Shown: one piece after another, positions 39,642 through 49,349 of the stretch
Numbering within the stretch: the first letter of the stretch is position 1
Layout of the letters: the number at the start of each line of letters is the position of its first letter
Assembly: GCF_003425985.1 (NCBI RefSeq)
Contig: NZ_CP022985.1
Location: forward strand, 2,021,501-2,085,500
Direction: 5' to 3'
Length of the DNA stretch: 64,000 bases
Source: Mariniflexile sp. TRM1-10
GTDB lineage: Bacteria > Bacteroidota > Bacteroidia > Flavobacteriales > Flavobacteriaceae
Translations under genes and position numbers: made by a program
Notes under the pieces: generated by a model
What the model was told of the DNA's origin: nothing
The model's database searches: none
Seen by the model: only the letters and a program-made list of their open reading frames with translations

Positions 39642-40586
39642 ATGCTTGTTATGAGCAAAATTAAAGATATAAAAGCATACAAATCGGTAGAACCAACTAT
39701 AGTTACCATTGGCACATTTGATGGGGTTCATGTTGGGCATCAAAAAATAATTAAGCGATTAATTAATATTGGTAAACAAACCCAGTTAAAATCTGTCATC
39801 CTTACTTTTTTTCCGCATCCGCGTATGGTGTTACAAAAGGATTCTGGTATTAAGTTAATAAATACCATTAACGAGCGTGGTGCTATTTTGGACGCCTTAG
39901 GTTTGGATTACTTGCTTATTAAAAAGTTTACAAAGGCATTTTCCCGACTTTCTGCGGAAGATTTTGTTAAGAAAATTTTGGTAGACAAGCTAAATGCAAA
40001 AAAAGTAATTATTGGTTATGACCATAGATTTGGGAGAAATAGGAACGCCGATATTAACGATTTAAGGAAGTTTGGGGATTTGTACGGTTTTGAGGTTGAA
40101 GAAATTTCGGCACAAGACATTAATGAGGTGTCTGTAAGCTCCACTAAAATCAGAAAGGCTTTAGAAGAAGGAGATATTGCCAAGGCAAACGCGTTTTTGG
40201 GCTATCCTTTTATGCTAACAGGAAAAGTGGTAAAAGGAAAAGCTTTGGGCAGACAGATTGATTATCCTACTGCAAACATCCAAATAGCCGAAGATTACAA
40301 ATTAATACCGAAACACGGATCTTATGTCGTGAGTTCTGTTATTAATAATCAGGTTGTTTATGGCATGATGAATATTGGTTTTAACCCTACCGTTGAAGGC
40401 CGTGAAGAAACCATTGAAGTGCATTTTTTCAATTTCAACAAAAATATTTACAATAAAACCATTCAAATAGATTTATTGCACCGGTTGCGCGACGAGCAAA
40501 AATTCGAATCGGTTGAGGCTTTAAAAAACCAATTATTAAAAGACAAAGAGGTGTCTTTAGCCTATATAAAATCGCATTTTAATTAG
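39642..40586 (+). CDS. ribF: bifunctional riboflavin kinase / FAD synthetase
   Basis: The 314-aa enzyme converts riboflavin to FMN and FAD. The N-terminal FAD-synthetase domain (about 1-180) has GTFDGVHVGHQ, FFPHPRMVL, IGYDHRFGRNR and VSSTKIRKAL. The C-terminal flavokinase domain (about 185-314) has GKVVKGKALGRQIDYPTANI and MNIGFNPTV. The ATG at 39651 (MSKIKDI) is an alternative start. It is divergent from the metallopeptidase gene. Confidence 0.95.
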   Translation: MLVMSKIKDIKAYKSVEPTIVTIGTFDGVHVGHQKIIKRLINIGKQTQLKSVILTFFPHPRMVLQKDSGIKLINTINERGAILDALGLDYLLIKKFTKAFSRLSAEDFVKKILVDKLNAKKVIIGYDHRFGRNRNADINDLRKFGDLYGFEVEEISAQDINEVSVSSTKIRKALEEGDIAKANAFLGYPFMLTGKVVKGKALGRQIDYPTANIQIAEDYKLIPKHGSYVVSSVINNQVVYGMMNIGFNPTVEGREETIEVHFFNFNKNIYNKTIQIDLLHRLRDEQKFESVEALKNQLLKDKEVSLAYIKSHFN

Positions 40587-40687
40587 GTTTTCACGTCATG
40601 CTGAACTCGTTTCAGCATCTCGTAATCGTTCAAAACCATAAATTTGATTTTACTTTCAAAAGACATCAAATTATAGTGGCAATTCAT

Positions 40688-40695
40688 TAAATTTG
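40688..40695 (+). promoter_or_regulatory. -7 promoter element of serS
   Basis: TAAATTTG is a perfect TAnnTTTG box 19 bp before the serS ATG, so the transcript would have a very short leader. A palindromic CATGCTGAACTCGTTTCAGC repeat lies further upstream (40595-40622). Confidence 0.5.
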
Positions 40696-40714
40696 TCGCT
40701 TAAATTTTCAAGAC

Positions 40715-41986
40715 ATGTTACAAGTCCCTTTTATTAGAGAAAACAAAGATTTGGTAATAACCCGATTAGCAAAACGAAACATAGATGCTACTGAAATGAT
40801 TCATAACGTTATTTCTTTAGATGAAGAAAGAAGACGCATTCAAACCGAGTTGGATAACACCTTGGCAGAATCGAACACACTTTCAAAAGAAATTGGGAAC
40901 TTATACAAATCGGGTGAAGCACAAAAAGCCAATCTTTTAAAAGAAAAAACAAGTCAGTTAAAAGAAGTTTCAAAAGAATTAAGCGAAGCACTTAATAATA
41001 AAGCAGAAGAATTAAACCAATTGCTTTATAAAATTCCAAATGTGCCTAACGAGATCGTGCCTAACGGAAATTCTGATACCGATAACTTTGAAGTTTACAA
41101 AGAAGGCAATATTCCTGTATTGCATGAAGGTGCTTTGCCGCATTGGGAATTAGCAAAAAAATACGACATCATCGATTTTGAATTAGGAAACAAAATAACA
41201 GGAGCAGGATTTCCTGTTTACAAAGGCAAAGGCGCTCGGTTACAACGTGCTTTAATAGCTTATTTTTTAGATAAAAATACCGCTGCGGGTTATACCGAAT
41301 ATCAATTGCCTCATTTGGTAAATGAAGCATCGGGTTTTGGAACCGGACAATTGCCAGACAAAGAAGGGCAAATGTATCATGTCACCGAAGACAACTTATA
41401 TTTAATTCCAACTGCTGAGGTGCCTGGAACCAACATTTTTAGAGATGTGGTATTGAACGAAAGCGATCTACCAATAGGCATTACAGGCTACACACCCTGT
41501 TTTAGACGTGAAGCTGGAAGTTATGGGGCGCATGTTCGTGGGCTAAACAGGTTGCACCAATTTGATAAAGTGGAGATTTTACGAGTTGAGCATCCAACAA
41601 AATCTTATGAAGCGTTGGATGGTATGGTAGAACACGTAAAAACCATTTTGCAAGAACTAAAGTTACCATATAGAATATTAAGACTTTGTGGTGGCGATTT
41701 AGGTTTCACTTCGGCTTTAACGTATGATTTTGAAGTGTTCTCAACCGCTCAAGACCGTTGGTTGGAAATATCTTCAGTGTCTAACTTTGAAACCTTTCAA
41801 GCAAACCGGTTGAAATTACGTTTTAAAAATAGCGAAGGTAAAAACGAATTGGCACATACACTAAATGGTAGTTCTTTAGCTTTACCACGAGTTTTAGCAG
41901 GTATTTTAGAAAATTATCAAACAAAAGATGGTATTGTAATTCCTGAAGTTTTACAAGCATATACAGGTTTTAAAATTATTGATTAA
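40715..41986 (+). CDS. serS: serine--tRNA ligase
   Basis: The 423-aa class II synthetase has the N-terminal tRNA-binding coiled coil (about 25-105). The catalytic domain has motif 2 (CFRREAGSYGAHVRGLNRLH, about 268-288), the serine-binding TAEVP segment and motif 3 (NGSSLALPRVLAGILENYQ near the end). Length and order are normal. It appears to be a single gene with its own promoter. Confidence 0.97.
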   Translation: MLQVPFIRENKDLVITRLAKRNIDATEMIHNVISLDEERRRIQTELDNTLAESNTLSKEIGNLYKSGEAQKANLLKEKTSQLKEVSKELSEALNNKAEELNQLLYKIPNVPNEIVPNGNSDTDNFEVYKEGNIPVLHEGALPHWELAKKYDIIDFELGNKITGAGFPVYKGKGARLQRALIAYFLDKNTAAGYTEYQLPHLVNEASGFGTGQLPDKEGQMYHVTEDNLYLIPTAEVPGTNIFRDVVLNESDLPIGITGYTPCFRREAGSYGAHVRGLNRLHQFDKVEILRVEHPTKSYEALDGMVEHVKTILQELKLPYRILRLCGGDLGFTSALTYDFEVFSTAQDRWLEISSVSNFETFQANRLKLRFKNSEGKNELAHTLNGSSLALPRVLAGILENYQTKDGIVIPEVLQAYTGFKIID

Positions 41987-42163
41987 AGCAAAATAAATTT
42001 TTCAAAAAAAAGATAAAAACTTACAATATTTCAATATTTGATTTCAAATAATCGACTAAGTGTGAGTTAGTAACGTTTTTTAGCAACTTTATTACGTTTT
42101 CTTTTGCGTATCTAAAAAATATTTTCGAAGTTAGAGGCACCAAATCTATTAAACCTACTGACC

Positions 42164-42286
42164 ATGAAGAATATTAAACGCTTAGTAATTTTAATTACAC
42201 TAATTTTTTTCGCAGGTAAAGTATTATTTTCAGATTTTGAAATATCAAAATCTGAAAATAATGAAACTGCTATTGTAAGTAAATAG
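42164..42286 (+). CDS. small membrane peptide, hypothetical
   Basis: A 40-codon frame encodes a basic start (MKNIKRL), one hydrophobic stretch (VILITLIFFAGKVLF) and a polar tail (SENNETAIVSK). It is closely followed by an intrinsic terminator (42390-42420), which supports a transcript here. The 41987-42610 gap holds nothing else I can identify. No homology is recognised; it could also be a noncoding leader. Confidence 0.45.
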   Translation: MKNIKRLVILITLIFFAGKVLFSDFEISKSENNETAIVSK

Positions 42287-42389
42287 GGGTTTTATTCTCA
42301 TACAATCTTTACACAAAGACTGTCCCCAATCAGTATTACATCGTTTTTTATATTAACGGTAGTTAATGGAACTTTTATTTTGGTTGGTT

Positions 42390-42420
42390 ATGCCCGAATT
42401 TTTATTCGGGCATTTTTTTT
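42390..42420 (+). terminator. intrinsic terminator
   Basis: ATGCCCGAAT and ATTCGGGCAT form a hairpin with a TTTT loop, followed by eight T residues. It ends the transcript of the small peptide gene at 42164. Confidence 0.85.
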
Positions 42421-42610
42421 ATAATTATATTAGCAGTAGCTACTCAGCCTATTTATTGAACTCATTTTGCGGCCAATTGAAAAAGTCAAAATGAGTTCAT
42501 TATCTTTACCACATGAAATCGCTATAATTAAGAAGTTTTTTTGTAAAAAAAATATCAACAAACAAAAGCAATTGATTTATTCCGATGAAAAGTAAAATAA
42601 TTTTTTATAA

Positions 42611-44386
42611 ATGAAAATCCTATTTATTTTATGCTTTCTATTTAGTGCGTATGCATACTCGCAAGACGATGCATTGGCTAGAGATTACTATAAAAACGGG
42701 GATTTTGAAAAAGCATTATTTGAATATAAAAAGTTATACACCCAATCGCCTTCAAACATTAATTATATTTTTCAAATAGTTAGTTCGCATCAAGAATTAG
42801 AGCAATATGATGAAGCACAATCATTTTTGTTAAAACTCATGGAACGTATTAATTATCCAGTATTTATGGTGGAATTGGGCTATAATTACCAGCTTAAAAA
42901 TGATTTGGAAAATGCTAATATCAATTATAATAAAGCTCTGGCTAGCATTGATGAAAATCCTATTAACGTATCTTCTATTGCTAGAAGTTTTCAAAGTCAT
43001 TCACTAATAAATGAAGCTATTATTGCGTATGAAAAAGCCATGAAACTAAAACCGGATTATAATTTTAATCTGCAATTGGCACAGTTGTATGGCGAGCAGG
43101 GAAACATTGAAAAAATGTTTATCAGTTATGTTGATTTTGCCGAGTCTAATCCATTTACATTACCTAATATTAAACGTGCTATAAGCGATTTTATAAGTGA
43201 AAATAGTGAGAATGAGAACAACATTATTTTTAGAAAAATTTTGCTTAGAAAAGCACAACAAGAACCAAACATTCTTTGGAATGAGTTTTTAAGTTGGTTG
43301 TTTATTCAGCAAAACGATTTTAAAAAAGCATTTGCCCAAGAGAAAGCTGTTTTTAGTAGGCAGCCCGAAAGTTTAATTAGAATAGAAGAATTAGCAGATA
43401 TTGCCTTTAGTAAAAACGAACTGGAAATCGCTAAAGAAATATATACATACATAACAGCGAACTCGCAAGATTTAGATGTTTTGTTGGAAGCGCACCATCA
43501 TTTAATGCAATTGGAAATAAAGCAAAGTACGGAAGATAATTATGATGTTATTGATGCCAAATACACCGAGCTATTAAACAAATTTGGAACTTTTTCGCAA
43601 ACTTTAAAACTTCAAATTGCTTATGCACATTTTTTGGCTTTCAATAAAAACGACCCGAAAAAGGCAACGTCTTTTCTGGAAAAAACATTACAGTTGCCAT
43701 TAACCGAACTACAGCAAGCCGAAGTGAAATTAGAGTTGGGAGATATTTTGGTTTTACAAGAAAATTTTAACGATGCCTTAATTTATTACACACAAATACA
43801 GAGAAATGTAAAAAACAGCACCGTGTCGCAAGAAGCACGATATAAAGTGGCCAAAACCAGTTATTATAAAGGCGATTTTAAATGGGCAGAATCACAGCTT
43901 AAAGTACTAAAAGCTTCAACGTCGCAACTTATAGCCAATGATGCCTTAGATTTAAAACTGCTTATTTCCGATAATAAATATGAAGATTCACTTCAGACCG
44001 CTCTAAAAAGGTATGCGAAAGCCGATTTATTGTCGTTTCAAAACAAAAATAACGAATCTATAGCCTTGTTAGACACTATTTTAAACAAACACAAAACCGA
44101 ACCCATCATTCCACAAGCCTTATTTAAACAAGCCCAATTATTTGAAGAAAAAGCCCAATTTGATAAAGCCGAAGCCAATTACAATGCTATTATTACAAAT
44201 TATGGAGAAGGTGTTTTAGTAGATGATGCCTATTTTAAGTTAGCAGAACTCTACGAAAATCAATTAAATCAGCCAGAAAAGGCAAAAGCATTATACGAGA
44301 AAATTATTTTTAACCATGCCGATAGTATTTATTTTGTAGAAGCCAGAAAGCGTTATAGAGCGTTACGAGGTGATGCTATTAATTAG
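42611..44386 (+). CDS. tetratricopeptide repeat protein
   Basis: The 591-aa protein with signal peptide (about 1-19, AYSQ) consists almost fully of helical TPR-type units, for example ARDYYKNGDFEKALFEYKKL, INEAIIAYEKAMKLKPDYN, LVLQENFNDALIYYTQIQ and AQFDKAEANYNAIITNYGEG. It is a periplasmic or outer-membrane protein-protein interaction scaffold of unknown partner, commonly found near rsmA and serS in flavobacteria. No enzymatic motif is seen. Confidence 0.85.
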   Translation: MKILFILCFLFSAYAYSQDDALARDYYKNGDFEKALFEYKKLYTQSPSNINYIFQIVSSHQELEQYDEAQSFLLKLMERINYPVFMVELGYNYQLKNDLENANINYNKALASIDENPINVSSIARSFQSHSLINEAIIAYEKAMKLKPDYNFNLQLAQLYGEQGNIEKMFISYVDFAESNPFTLPNIKRAISDFISENSENENNIIFRKILLRKAQQEPNILWNEFLSWLFIQQNDFKKAFAQEKAVFSRQPESLIRIEELADIAFSKNELEIAKEIYTYITANSQDLDVLLEAHHHLMQLEIKQSTEDNYDVIDAKYTELLNKFGTFSQTLKLQIAYAHFLAFNKNDPKKATSFLEKTLQLPLTELQQAEVKLELGDILVLQENFNDALIYYTQIQRNVKNSTVSQEARYKVAKTSYYKGDFKWAESQLKVLKASTSQLIANDALDLKLLISDNKYEDSLQTALKRYAKADLLSFQNKNNESIALLDTILNKHKTEPIIPQALFKQAQLFEEKAQFDKAEANYNAIITNYGEGVLVDDAYFKLAELYENQLNQPEKAKALYEKIIFNHADSIYFVEARKRYRALRGDAIN

Positions 44387-44390
44387 ATTT

Positions 44391-44454
44391 TTAGACGGTT
44401 AGACAATTAGATAGTTAGACAATTAGACTGTTAGATTGCTAGACAGTTAGATTA
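44391..44454 (+). repeat. octamer tandem repeat (TTAGACNN)8
   Basis: Eight contiguous 8-bp units begin TTAGAC or TTAGAT (one CTAGAC), with the last two bases variable. They start four bases after the TPR gene stop and run toward the heptamer array in front of the next gene. Confidence 0.85.
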
Positions 44455-44462
44455 TTAAAAGG

Positions 44463-44504
44463 AACCCAAGACCCAGAACCTTGAACCCAAAACCTTGAAC
44501 CCAA
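44463..44504 (+). repeat. heptamer array abutting the DUF4286 start codon
   Basis: Six 7-bp units (AACCCAA, GACCCAG, AACCTTG, AACCCAA, AACCTTG, AACCCAA) end so that the last A is the first base of the ATG. Confidence 0.85.
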
Positions 44505-44821
44505 TGATCATATACAACGTAACTTCAAACATAGACGAAAGCATTCATCAGCAATGGCTGACTTGGATGAAAGAAGAACATATTCCACAAATATTAGCTA
44601 CTGGAAAATTTGAAAAAGCAACGCTTATCAGGGTTTTGGTAGAAGAAGACATGGGAGGCGTTACCTATTCGGTGCAATACCGAACATCATCGCGCGCAGC
44701 TTTAGAGGCATATTATAAAGAAGATGCACCAAAATTAAGAGGCGAAGCTCTTAAAAAATTTGCAGATAAAGTATTGGCGTTTAGAACCGAACTTGAAATT
44801 GTTGATGAATATTCTAAATAA
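44504..44821 (+). CDS. DUF4286 family protein
   Basis: The 105-aa small cytoplasmic protein (MIIYNVTSNIDESIHQQWLT) has the ferredoxin-like dimeric barrel look of DUF4286: WMKEEHIPQILATGKFEKA, then a YSVQYR strand and KALAFRTELEIV-like end. Its function is unknown. The start is the ATG at 44504; a TTG nine bases upstream is in frame but lies in the repeat array. It is conserved next to rsmA in flavobacteria to my knowledge. Confidence 0.8.
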   Translation: MIIYNVTSNIDESIHQQWLTWMKEEHIPQILATGKFEKATLIRVLVEEDMGGVTYSVQYRTSSRAALEAYYKEDAPKLRGEALKKFADKVLAFRTELEIVDEYSK

Positions 44822-44951
44822 AAAGATAACAGAAAATAGAGAAGAGAAAAAAGACAAAACAATCATTGTGCCTTCGCGAGTTATTCTTGTTATATTCGTA
44901 CCATAACACAAAAGACGGTTTACGGATTACGATTTTCAACAAATAACGAAA

Positions 44952-44986
44952 ACCTAATACCCAACACCTAATACCCAACACCCTAA
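44952..44986 (+). repeat. heptamer array in front of rsmA
   Basis: Five 7-bp units (ACCTAAT, ACCCAAC, ACCTAAT, ACCCAAC, ACCCTAA) end five bases before the rsmA ATG, where a ribosome-binding region would be. Confidence 0.85.
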
Positions 44987-44991
44987 AACAA

Positions 44992-45765
44992 ATGACAGTA
45001 AAGGCAAAAAAGCATTTAGGACAACACTTTTTAAACGATGAGGATATTGCGCAAAGAATTGCCGATACACTTACGTTAAAAGGCTATAAAACGGTTTTAG
45101 AGATTGGTCCGGGTATGGGCGTGCTAACTAAATATTTACTAAAGAAAGAAGTCACCACCCATGTTATTGAAATTGATACCGAATCGGTAGCCTATTTACA
45201 AGCTAATTACTTAAATCTGGCACCACGAATTATAGAAAAGGATTTTTTAAAGTACGATTTAAATCAGATATTTAAAGGCGAACCATTTGCTATTATTGGT
45301 AACTTTCCCTATAATATTTCAACCCAAATTGTTTTTAAAACTTTAGAGATGCGCGGCCAAATCCCTGAGTTTTCGGGCATGTTCCAAAAAGAAGTGGCCG
45401 AACGTATTTGCTCAAAAGAAGGCAATAAAGTGTATGGTATTTTGTCAGTGTTAGCACAAGCCTATTACGATGCAGAATATCTTTTCACGGTACCGCCAAC
45501 AGTATTCAACCCACCACCAAAAGTAGAATCGGGTGTGTTACGACTCACAAGAAAAGAAGACTATTCTCTGCCATGTGAAGATGCCTTATTCTTCAAAGTA
45601 GTGAAAACAGCATTTCAACAACGAAGAAAAACACTTCGTAACAGTTTAAAAACATTCAATTTAAGTGATAATTTAAGAGAAGATAGTATCTTTGACAAAC
45701 GTCCAGAGCAATTAAATGTTCAGCAGTTTATAGAACTCACACAGTTAATCGAAAAAGACATTTAA
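44992..45765 (+). CDS. rsmA: 16S rRNA dimethyladenosine transferase
   Basis: The 257-aa KsgA/RsmA enzyme dimethylates two adenines near the 3' end of 16S rRNA. Motifs: [15 protein letters not shown] (N-terminal), SAM-binding [10 protein letters not shown] (about 37-46), the catalytic NFPYNIS (N-x-P-Y type, about 102-108) and a C-terminal helical domain with [12 protein letters not shown]. It is followed by mgtE after 10 bp. Confidence 0.96.
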   Translation: MTVKAKKHLGQHFLNDEDIAQRIADTLTLKGYKTVLEIGPGMGVLTKYLLKKEVTTHVIEIDTESVAYLQANYLNLAPRIIEKDFLKYDLNQIFKGEPFAIIGNFPYNISTQIVFKTLEMRGQIPEFSGMFQKEVAERICSKEGNKVYGILSVLAQAYYDAEYLFTVPPTVFNPPPKVESGVLRLTRKEDYSLPCEDALFFKVVKTAFQQRRKTLRNSLKTFNLSDNLREDSIFDKRPEQLNVQQFIELTQLIEKDI

Positions 45766-45775
45766 ACATCGTATT

Positions 45776-47149
45776 TTGTCTGAAGAAATAGAAAACATAC
45801 AATTTGAATTAACCGATGATTTAATAAATCAGGTAGAACGTCTTATTGAAGTAAATGATGACAAAGCGCTTCAGAAACTTTTAAAAGACTTTCACTACGC
45901 CGATATTGCCGAAATTTTAGATGAATTAGATTTAGATGAGGCTGTATATATTATAAAACTTCTAGATTCCGAAACCACCGCAGATATCTTAATGGAGCTC
46001 GATGAAGACAATCGAGAAAAAGTATTAAGAAACCTGTCTTCAAAAGAAATTGCCGATGAAATTGGTGAACTAGATACCGATGATGCTGCCGATATCATTT
46101 CTGAATTACCTGAAGAACGTAAGCGTGAAGTTATCTCACATATTGAAGACGAGGAACACAAGGCAGAAATTGAAGAATTACTGGCTTATGATGAAGATAC
46201 GGCAGGTGGACTTATGGCAAAAGAGCTGGTTAAAGTCTATGAAACTTGGACGGTTGCAGGCTGTTTACGTCGCATAAGAGGACAAGCCAAAGAAGTAACC
46301 CGTGTCCATTCCATTTATGTGGTGGATAAGCAAAATAGATTGGTTGGGCGCTTATCGTTAAAAGATCTTATTGTTGCTAAAAGTGACCAAAGAATAGCTG
46401 AATTATCTAACTCTAGCGTTGATTATGTAAATGTACACGACGATGCCGAAGACGTTGCCAGAGTGATGCAGAAATACGATTTGGAAGCCATCCCAGTTGT
46501 AGACGATAATCAAATATTATTAGGTAGAATCACTATTGACGACATTGTGGACGTCATGAAAGAAGAAGCCGAGAAAGATTATCAATTAGCTGCAGGTATT
46601 ACGGCCGATGTAGAGGCCGATGATAATATTTGGGAGCTTACCAAAGCCCGTTTGCCGTGGCTGCTTATAGGCATGTTTGGAGGCATAGGGGCAGCAAGTA
46701 TTATTAGCGGGTTTAACGATGCCATGCTGAAATTTCCAGCACTTTTAATGTTTATTCCCTTAATACAAGCAACCGCAGGAAACGTTGGTGTACAATCATC
46801 TGCCATTGTGGTGCAAGGTTTAGCCAACGACTCCATAAATGGTAATATCATAAGCCGCCTTTTCAAAGAATTTTTATTGGGTTTAGTCAATGGGCTAGCC
46901 ATTGCATGTATCGTATTGCCTATAAGTCATTTTGCATTTGACACCAGCTATCTAGAGTCATTAACTATATGCGTTGCCTTAATTTCAGTCATCATAATGG
47001 CAGCGTTAATAGGTACATTCATCCCTATATTTTTAGACAAACGCGGTATCGATGCCGCCGTAGCTACAGGACCGTTTATTACTACAAGCAACGATGTGTT
47101 TGGTATATTAATGTATTTTTTAATCGCAAAGTTTATTTTAGGGTTTTAA
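45776..47149 (+). CDS. mgtE: MgtE-type magnesium transporter
   Basis: The 457-aa protein has the N-terminal acidic helical domain (about 1-130, LDELDLDEAVYIIKLL, ELPEERKREVI), two CBS domains (about 135-260) that sense Mg, a plug helix and five membrane helices (about 285-457) with AGNVGVQSSAI. The start codon appears to be TTG at 45776. It is probably cotranscribed with rsmA. Confidence 0.94.
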   Translation: MSEEIENIQFELTDDLINQVERLIEVNDDKALQKLLKDFHYADIAEILDELDLDEAVYIIKLLDSETTADILMELDEDNREKVLRNLSSKEIADEIGELDTDDAADIISELPEERKREVISHIEDEEHKAEIEELLAYDEDTAGGLMAKELVKVYETWTVAGCLRRIRGQAKEVTRVHSIYVVDKQNRLVGRLSLKDLIVAKSDQRIAELSNSSVDYVNVHDDAEDVARVMQKYDLEAIPVVDDNQILLGRITIDDIVDVMKEEAEKDYQLAAGITADVEADDNIWELTKARLPWLLIGMFGGIGAASIISGFNDAMLKFPALLMFIPLIQATAGNVGVQSSAIVVQGLANDSINGNIISRLFKEFLLGLVNGLAIACIVLPISHFAFDTSYLESLTICVALISVIIMAALIGTFIPIFLDKRGIDAAVATGPFITTSNDVFGILMYFLIAKFILGF

Positions 47150-47156
47150 ACAATTT

Positions 47157-47345
47157 GGGCGCTACCAAGGTCGGGCTTTATGTTATAAGTCTGCCCATAC
47201 CTCACTGTGGGCTTTCCACTGCAAATGCGGAGCATTCACAATTTCATTCATTCAAAATAGTTTGAAGAGTCATCCTTAACGCAAAATCAGCAAGGTAAAA
47301 AACGTCATGCTGCACTTGTTTCAGCATCACATAATAATTACATTT
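47157..47345. repeat. intergenic repeats after mgtE
   Basis: GGGCGCTACCAAGGTCGGGC with GGGCTTTCCACTGCAAATGC is of a type seen between genes in many Bacteroidota. It is followed by CATGCTGCACTTGTTTCAGC, which has relatives at 36129 and 40595. No gene is present. Confidence 0.5.
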
Positions 47346-47365
47346 GATTTTTGAAATGGCATAAC

Positions 47366-48301
47366 ATGAAAATCCTTCACCTAGATACCAATCACGACCT
47401 TTTAATCAATCAACTAAATGATTTGGGATTTACCAATCATGAAGATTACACGTCTTCAAAAGAAACTATTGAAACCAAAATTTCAGATTATGATGGCATT
47501 ATTTTAAGGAGCAGATTCGCTATTGACAAACAATTTCTTGATGCTGCCAAAAACCTAAAATTTATTGGACGTGTAGGGGCTGGTTTAGAAAACATAGATT
47601 GTGATTATGCTATTACAAAAGGCATTGAACTTATTGCAGCACCCGAAGGTAACCGCAATGCGGTGGGTGAACATACTTTGGGTATGTTACTATCATTATT
47701 CAACAAACTAAATAAAGCCGATCAAGAAGTTAGAACAGGCAAATGGTTACGGGAAGCCAATCGAGGTATAGAACTCGACGGAAAAACAGTTGGTATTATT
47801 GGTTATGGCAATATGGGTAAAGCCTTTGCGAAAAAGCTATGCGGGTTTGATGTTGAAGTACTGTGCTACGACATACAGGATCAAGTTGGTGATGGCAATG
47901 CAAAACAAGTGCCCCTAAAAGAATTTCAAGAAAAAGTGGATGTTGTAAGTTTACACATCCCACAAACGCCTTTAACGTTGAACATGATGAATGCCGATTT
48001 TATCAATCAATTTCAAAAACCGTTTTGGTTCATCAATACGGCACGTGGTAAAAGTGTGGTTACGGTAGATTTGGTTTTGGCATTAAAATCTGGAAAAATA
48101 TTGGGTGCTGGGTTAGATGTTTTAGAATATGAAAAAGCATCTTTTGAAGATATGTTTACGACAACTATGCCCGAACCATTCCAATATTTAATAGCATCAC
48201 AAAGCGTTCTTTTAACACCACATGTTGCTGGTTGGACTGTCGAAAGCAAAGAAAAACTGGCACAAACCATTGTCGATAAGATTAAAGCAAAATTTTGTTA
48301 A
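47366..48301 (+). CDS. D-2-hydroxyacid dehydrogenase (phosphoglycerate dehydrogenase-like)
   Basis: The 311-aa NAD-dependent enzyme has the dinucleotide motif GIIGYGNMGKAFA (about 142-154). Catalytic Arg is in NTARGKSVV, and the His near the end is in LTPHVAGWT with Glu in GLDVLEYE. The N-terminal substrate half starts MKILHLDTNHD. Lack of the C-terminal ACT domain and the short length exclude the large SerA type. The exact substrate is not determined. The upstream ATG at 47351 (MKWHN) is a less likely start. Confidence 0.88.
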   Translation: MKILHLDTNHDLLINQLNDLGFTNHEDYTSSKETIETKISDYDGIILRSRFAIDKQFLDAAKNLKFIGRVGAGLENIDCDYAITKGIELIAAPEGNRNAVGEHTLGMLLSLFNKLNKADQEVRTGKWLREANRGIELDGKTVGIIGYGNMGKAFAKKLCGFDVEVLCYDIQDQVGDGNAKQVPLKEFQEKVDVVSLHIPQTPLTLNMMNADFINQFQKPFWFINTARGKSVVTVDLVLALKSGKILGAGLDVLEYEKASFEDMFTTTMPEPFQYLIASQSVLLTPHVAGWTVESKEKLAQTIVDKIKAKFC

Positions 48302-48325
48302 CTTTAAGCTTTTAAAGCAAACGAA

Positions 48326-48781
48326 GTGCCATACCAAGCAAACTCACCCGAAGATTACATCAATCAACTTCCAGAGGACAGGCAAGAACCCATTAAGAAG
48401 TTGAGAGAAGTCATTAAAAAAAATATCCCAAAAGGTTTTGAAGAAACCATGAGTTATGGCATGATTGGTTATGTAGTGCCTCACACCATATATCCAGATG
48501 GGTATCATTGCGCGCCAGAACTGCCTTTGCCGTTTATGAGCATTGCTTCACAAAAAAATACTATAAACGTATATCATTCGGGGGTATACGCTAAAAAAGC
48601 ATTATACGATTGGTTTGTTGCTGAATATCCCAAATACTGCAAGCGGAAACTCGACATGGGTAAAGGTTGCGTTCGTTTTAAATATATTGATGATATTCCG
48701 TACGGACTTATTGGTGAATTAGCTTCAAAAATAACTGTTGAAGAATGGATAAACATGTACGAAAAGAATTTTAGTACATGA
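48326..48781 (+). CDS. DUF1801 domain protein
   Basis: The 151-aa small soluble protein of the DUF1801/YdhG-like group begins YQANSPEDYINQLPEDRQEP, with ETMSYGMIGYV and a C-terminal KLDMGKGCVRFKY segment. The start codon is GTG (48326). Its stop codon lies in the left inverted end of a MITE-like element starting at 48770, so the last residues come from the insertion. Function is not established. Confidence 0.8.
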   Translation: MPYQANSPEDYINQLPEDRQEPIKKLREVIKKNIPKGFEETMSYGMIGYVVPHTIYPDGYHCAPELPLPFMSIASQKNTINVYHSGVYAKKALYDWFVAEYPKYCKRKLDMGKGCVRFKYIDDIPYGLIGELASKITVEEWINMYEKNFST

Positions 48782-48927
48782 CAAAAATTCAAATATATTC
48801 AGATGTCAGTCTGAGCGCAGTCGAAGACATTGGAAGTATTGTTTTTAATAGCATTTCGACTTTAGTTTATCTTGAACCCAGCCGAAAGGCTCAATGTGAC
48901 ACTCTTCTATTTTTGTCATGTACTAAA
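48770..48927. repeat. MITE-like element with TAGTACATGACAAAAA ends, copy 2 (best preserved)
   Basis: The ends TTTAGTACATGACAAAAAT and its complement (TTTTTGTCATGTACTAAA) bound 158 bp with CAGATGTCAGTCTGAGCGCA and GGCTCAATGTGACA inside. It overlaps the 3' end of the DUF1801 gene. Confidence 0.7.
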
Positions 48928-48956
48928 GAAAAGAATATTAAAAAATAAACTATAAA

Positions 48957-49343
48957 ATGAAAAACAGAGTTACAGGTATTGGCGGGTTGTTTTTTAAAAC
49001 GAAAGACCCTAAGGAAACAAAAGATTGGTACAAAAAACATTTAGGATTCAATACCGACGATTATGGCTGTACCTTTTGGTGGAAAGACAAGGAAGGGAAC
49101 AATTGTTCAACCCAATGGAGCCCGTTTGCTGAAGATACCAAATATTACGAGCCGTCAAAAAAAGACTTTATGTTTAATTATAGGGTTGAAAATTTAATTG
49201 AATTAATAAAGGTTTTAAAAAGCGAAGGCGTTACGGTTGTTGGCGATATTGAAGAATACGAATACGGCAAATTTGGTTGGATTTTAGATAACGATGGCAA
49301 TAAAATTGAACTTTGGGAACCCATAGATAGTGCTTTTTTGTAA
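48957..49343 (+). CDS. VOC family (glyoxalase/dioxygenase-like) protein
   Basis: This 128-aa single VOC-fold protein has RVTGIGGLFFKTKDPKETKD at the start (first beta-alpha-beta module), CSTQWSPF in the middle, and EYEYGKFGWILDNDGNKIEL at the end with the usual E-L-W end (IELWEP). VOC proteins bind metals and act on small organic molecules or bind drugs; the substrate is not predictable here. Confidence 0.85.
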   Translation: MKNRVTGIGGLFFKTKDPKETKDWYKKHLGFNTDDYGCTFWWKDKEGNNCSTQWSPFAEDTKYYEPSKKDFMFNYRVENLIELIKVLKSEGVTVVGDIEEYEYGKFGWILDNDGNKIELWEPIDSAFL

Positions 49344-49349
49344 ATTTTA

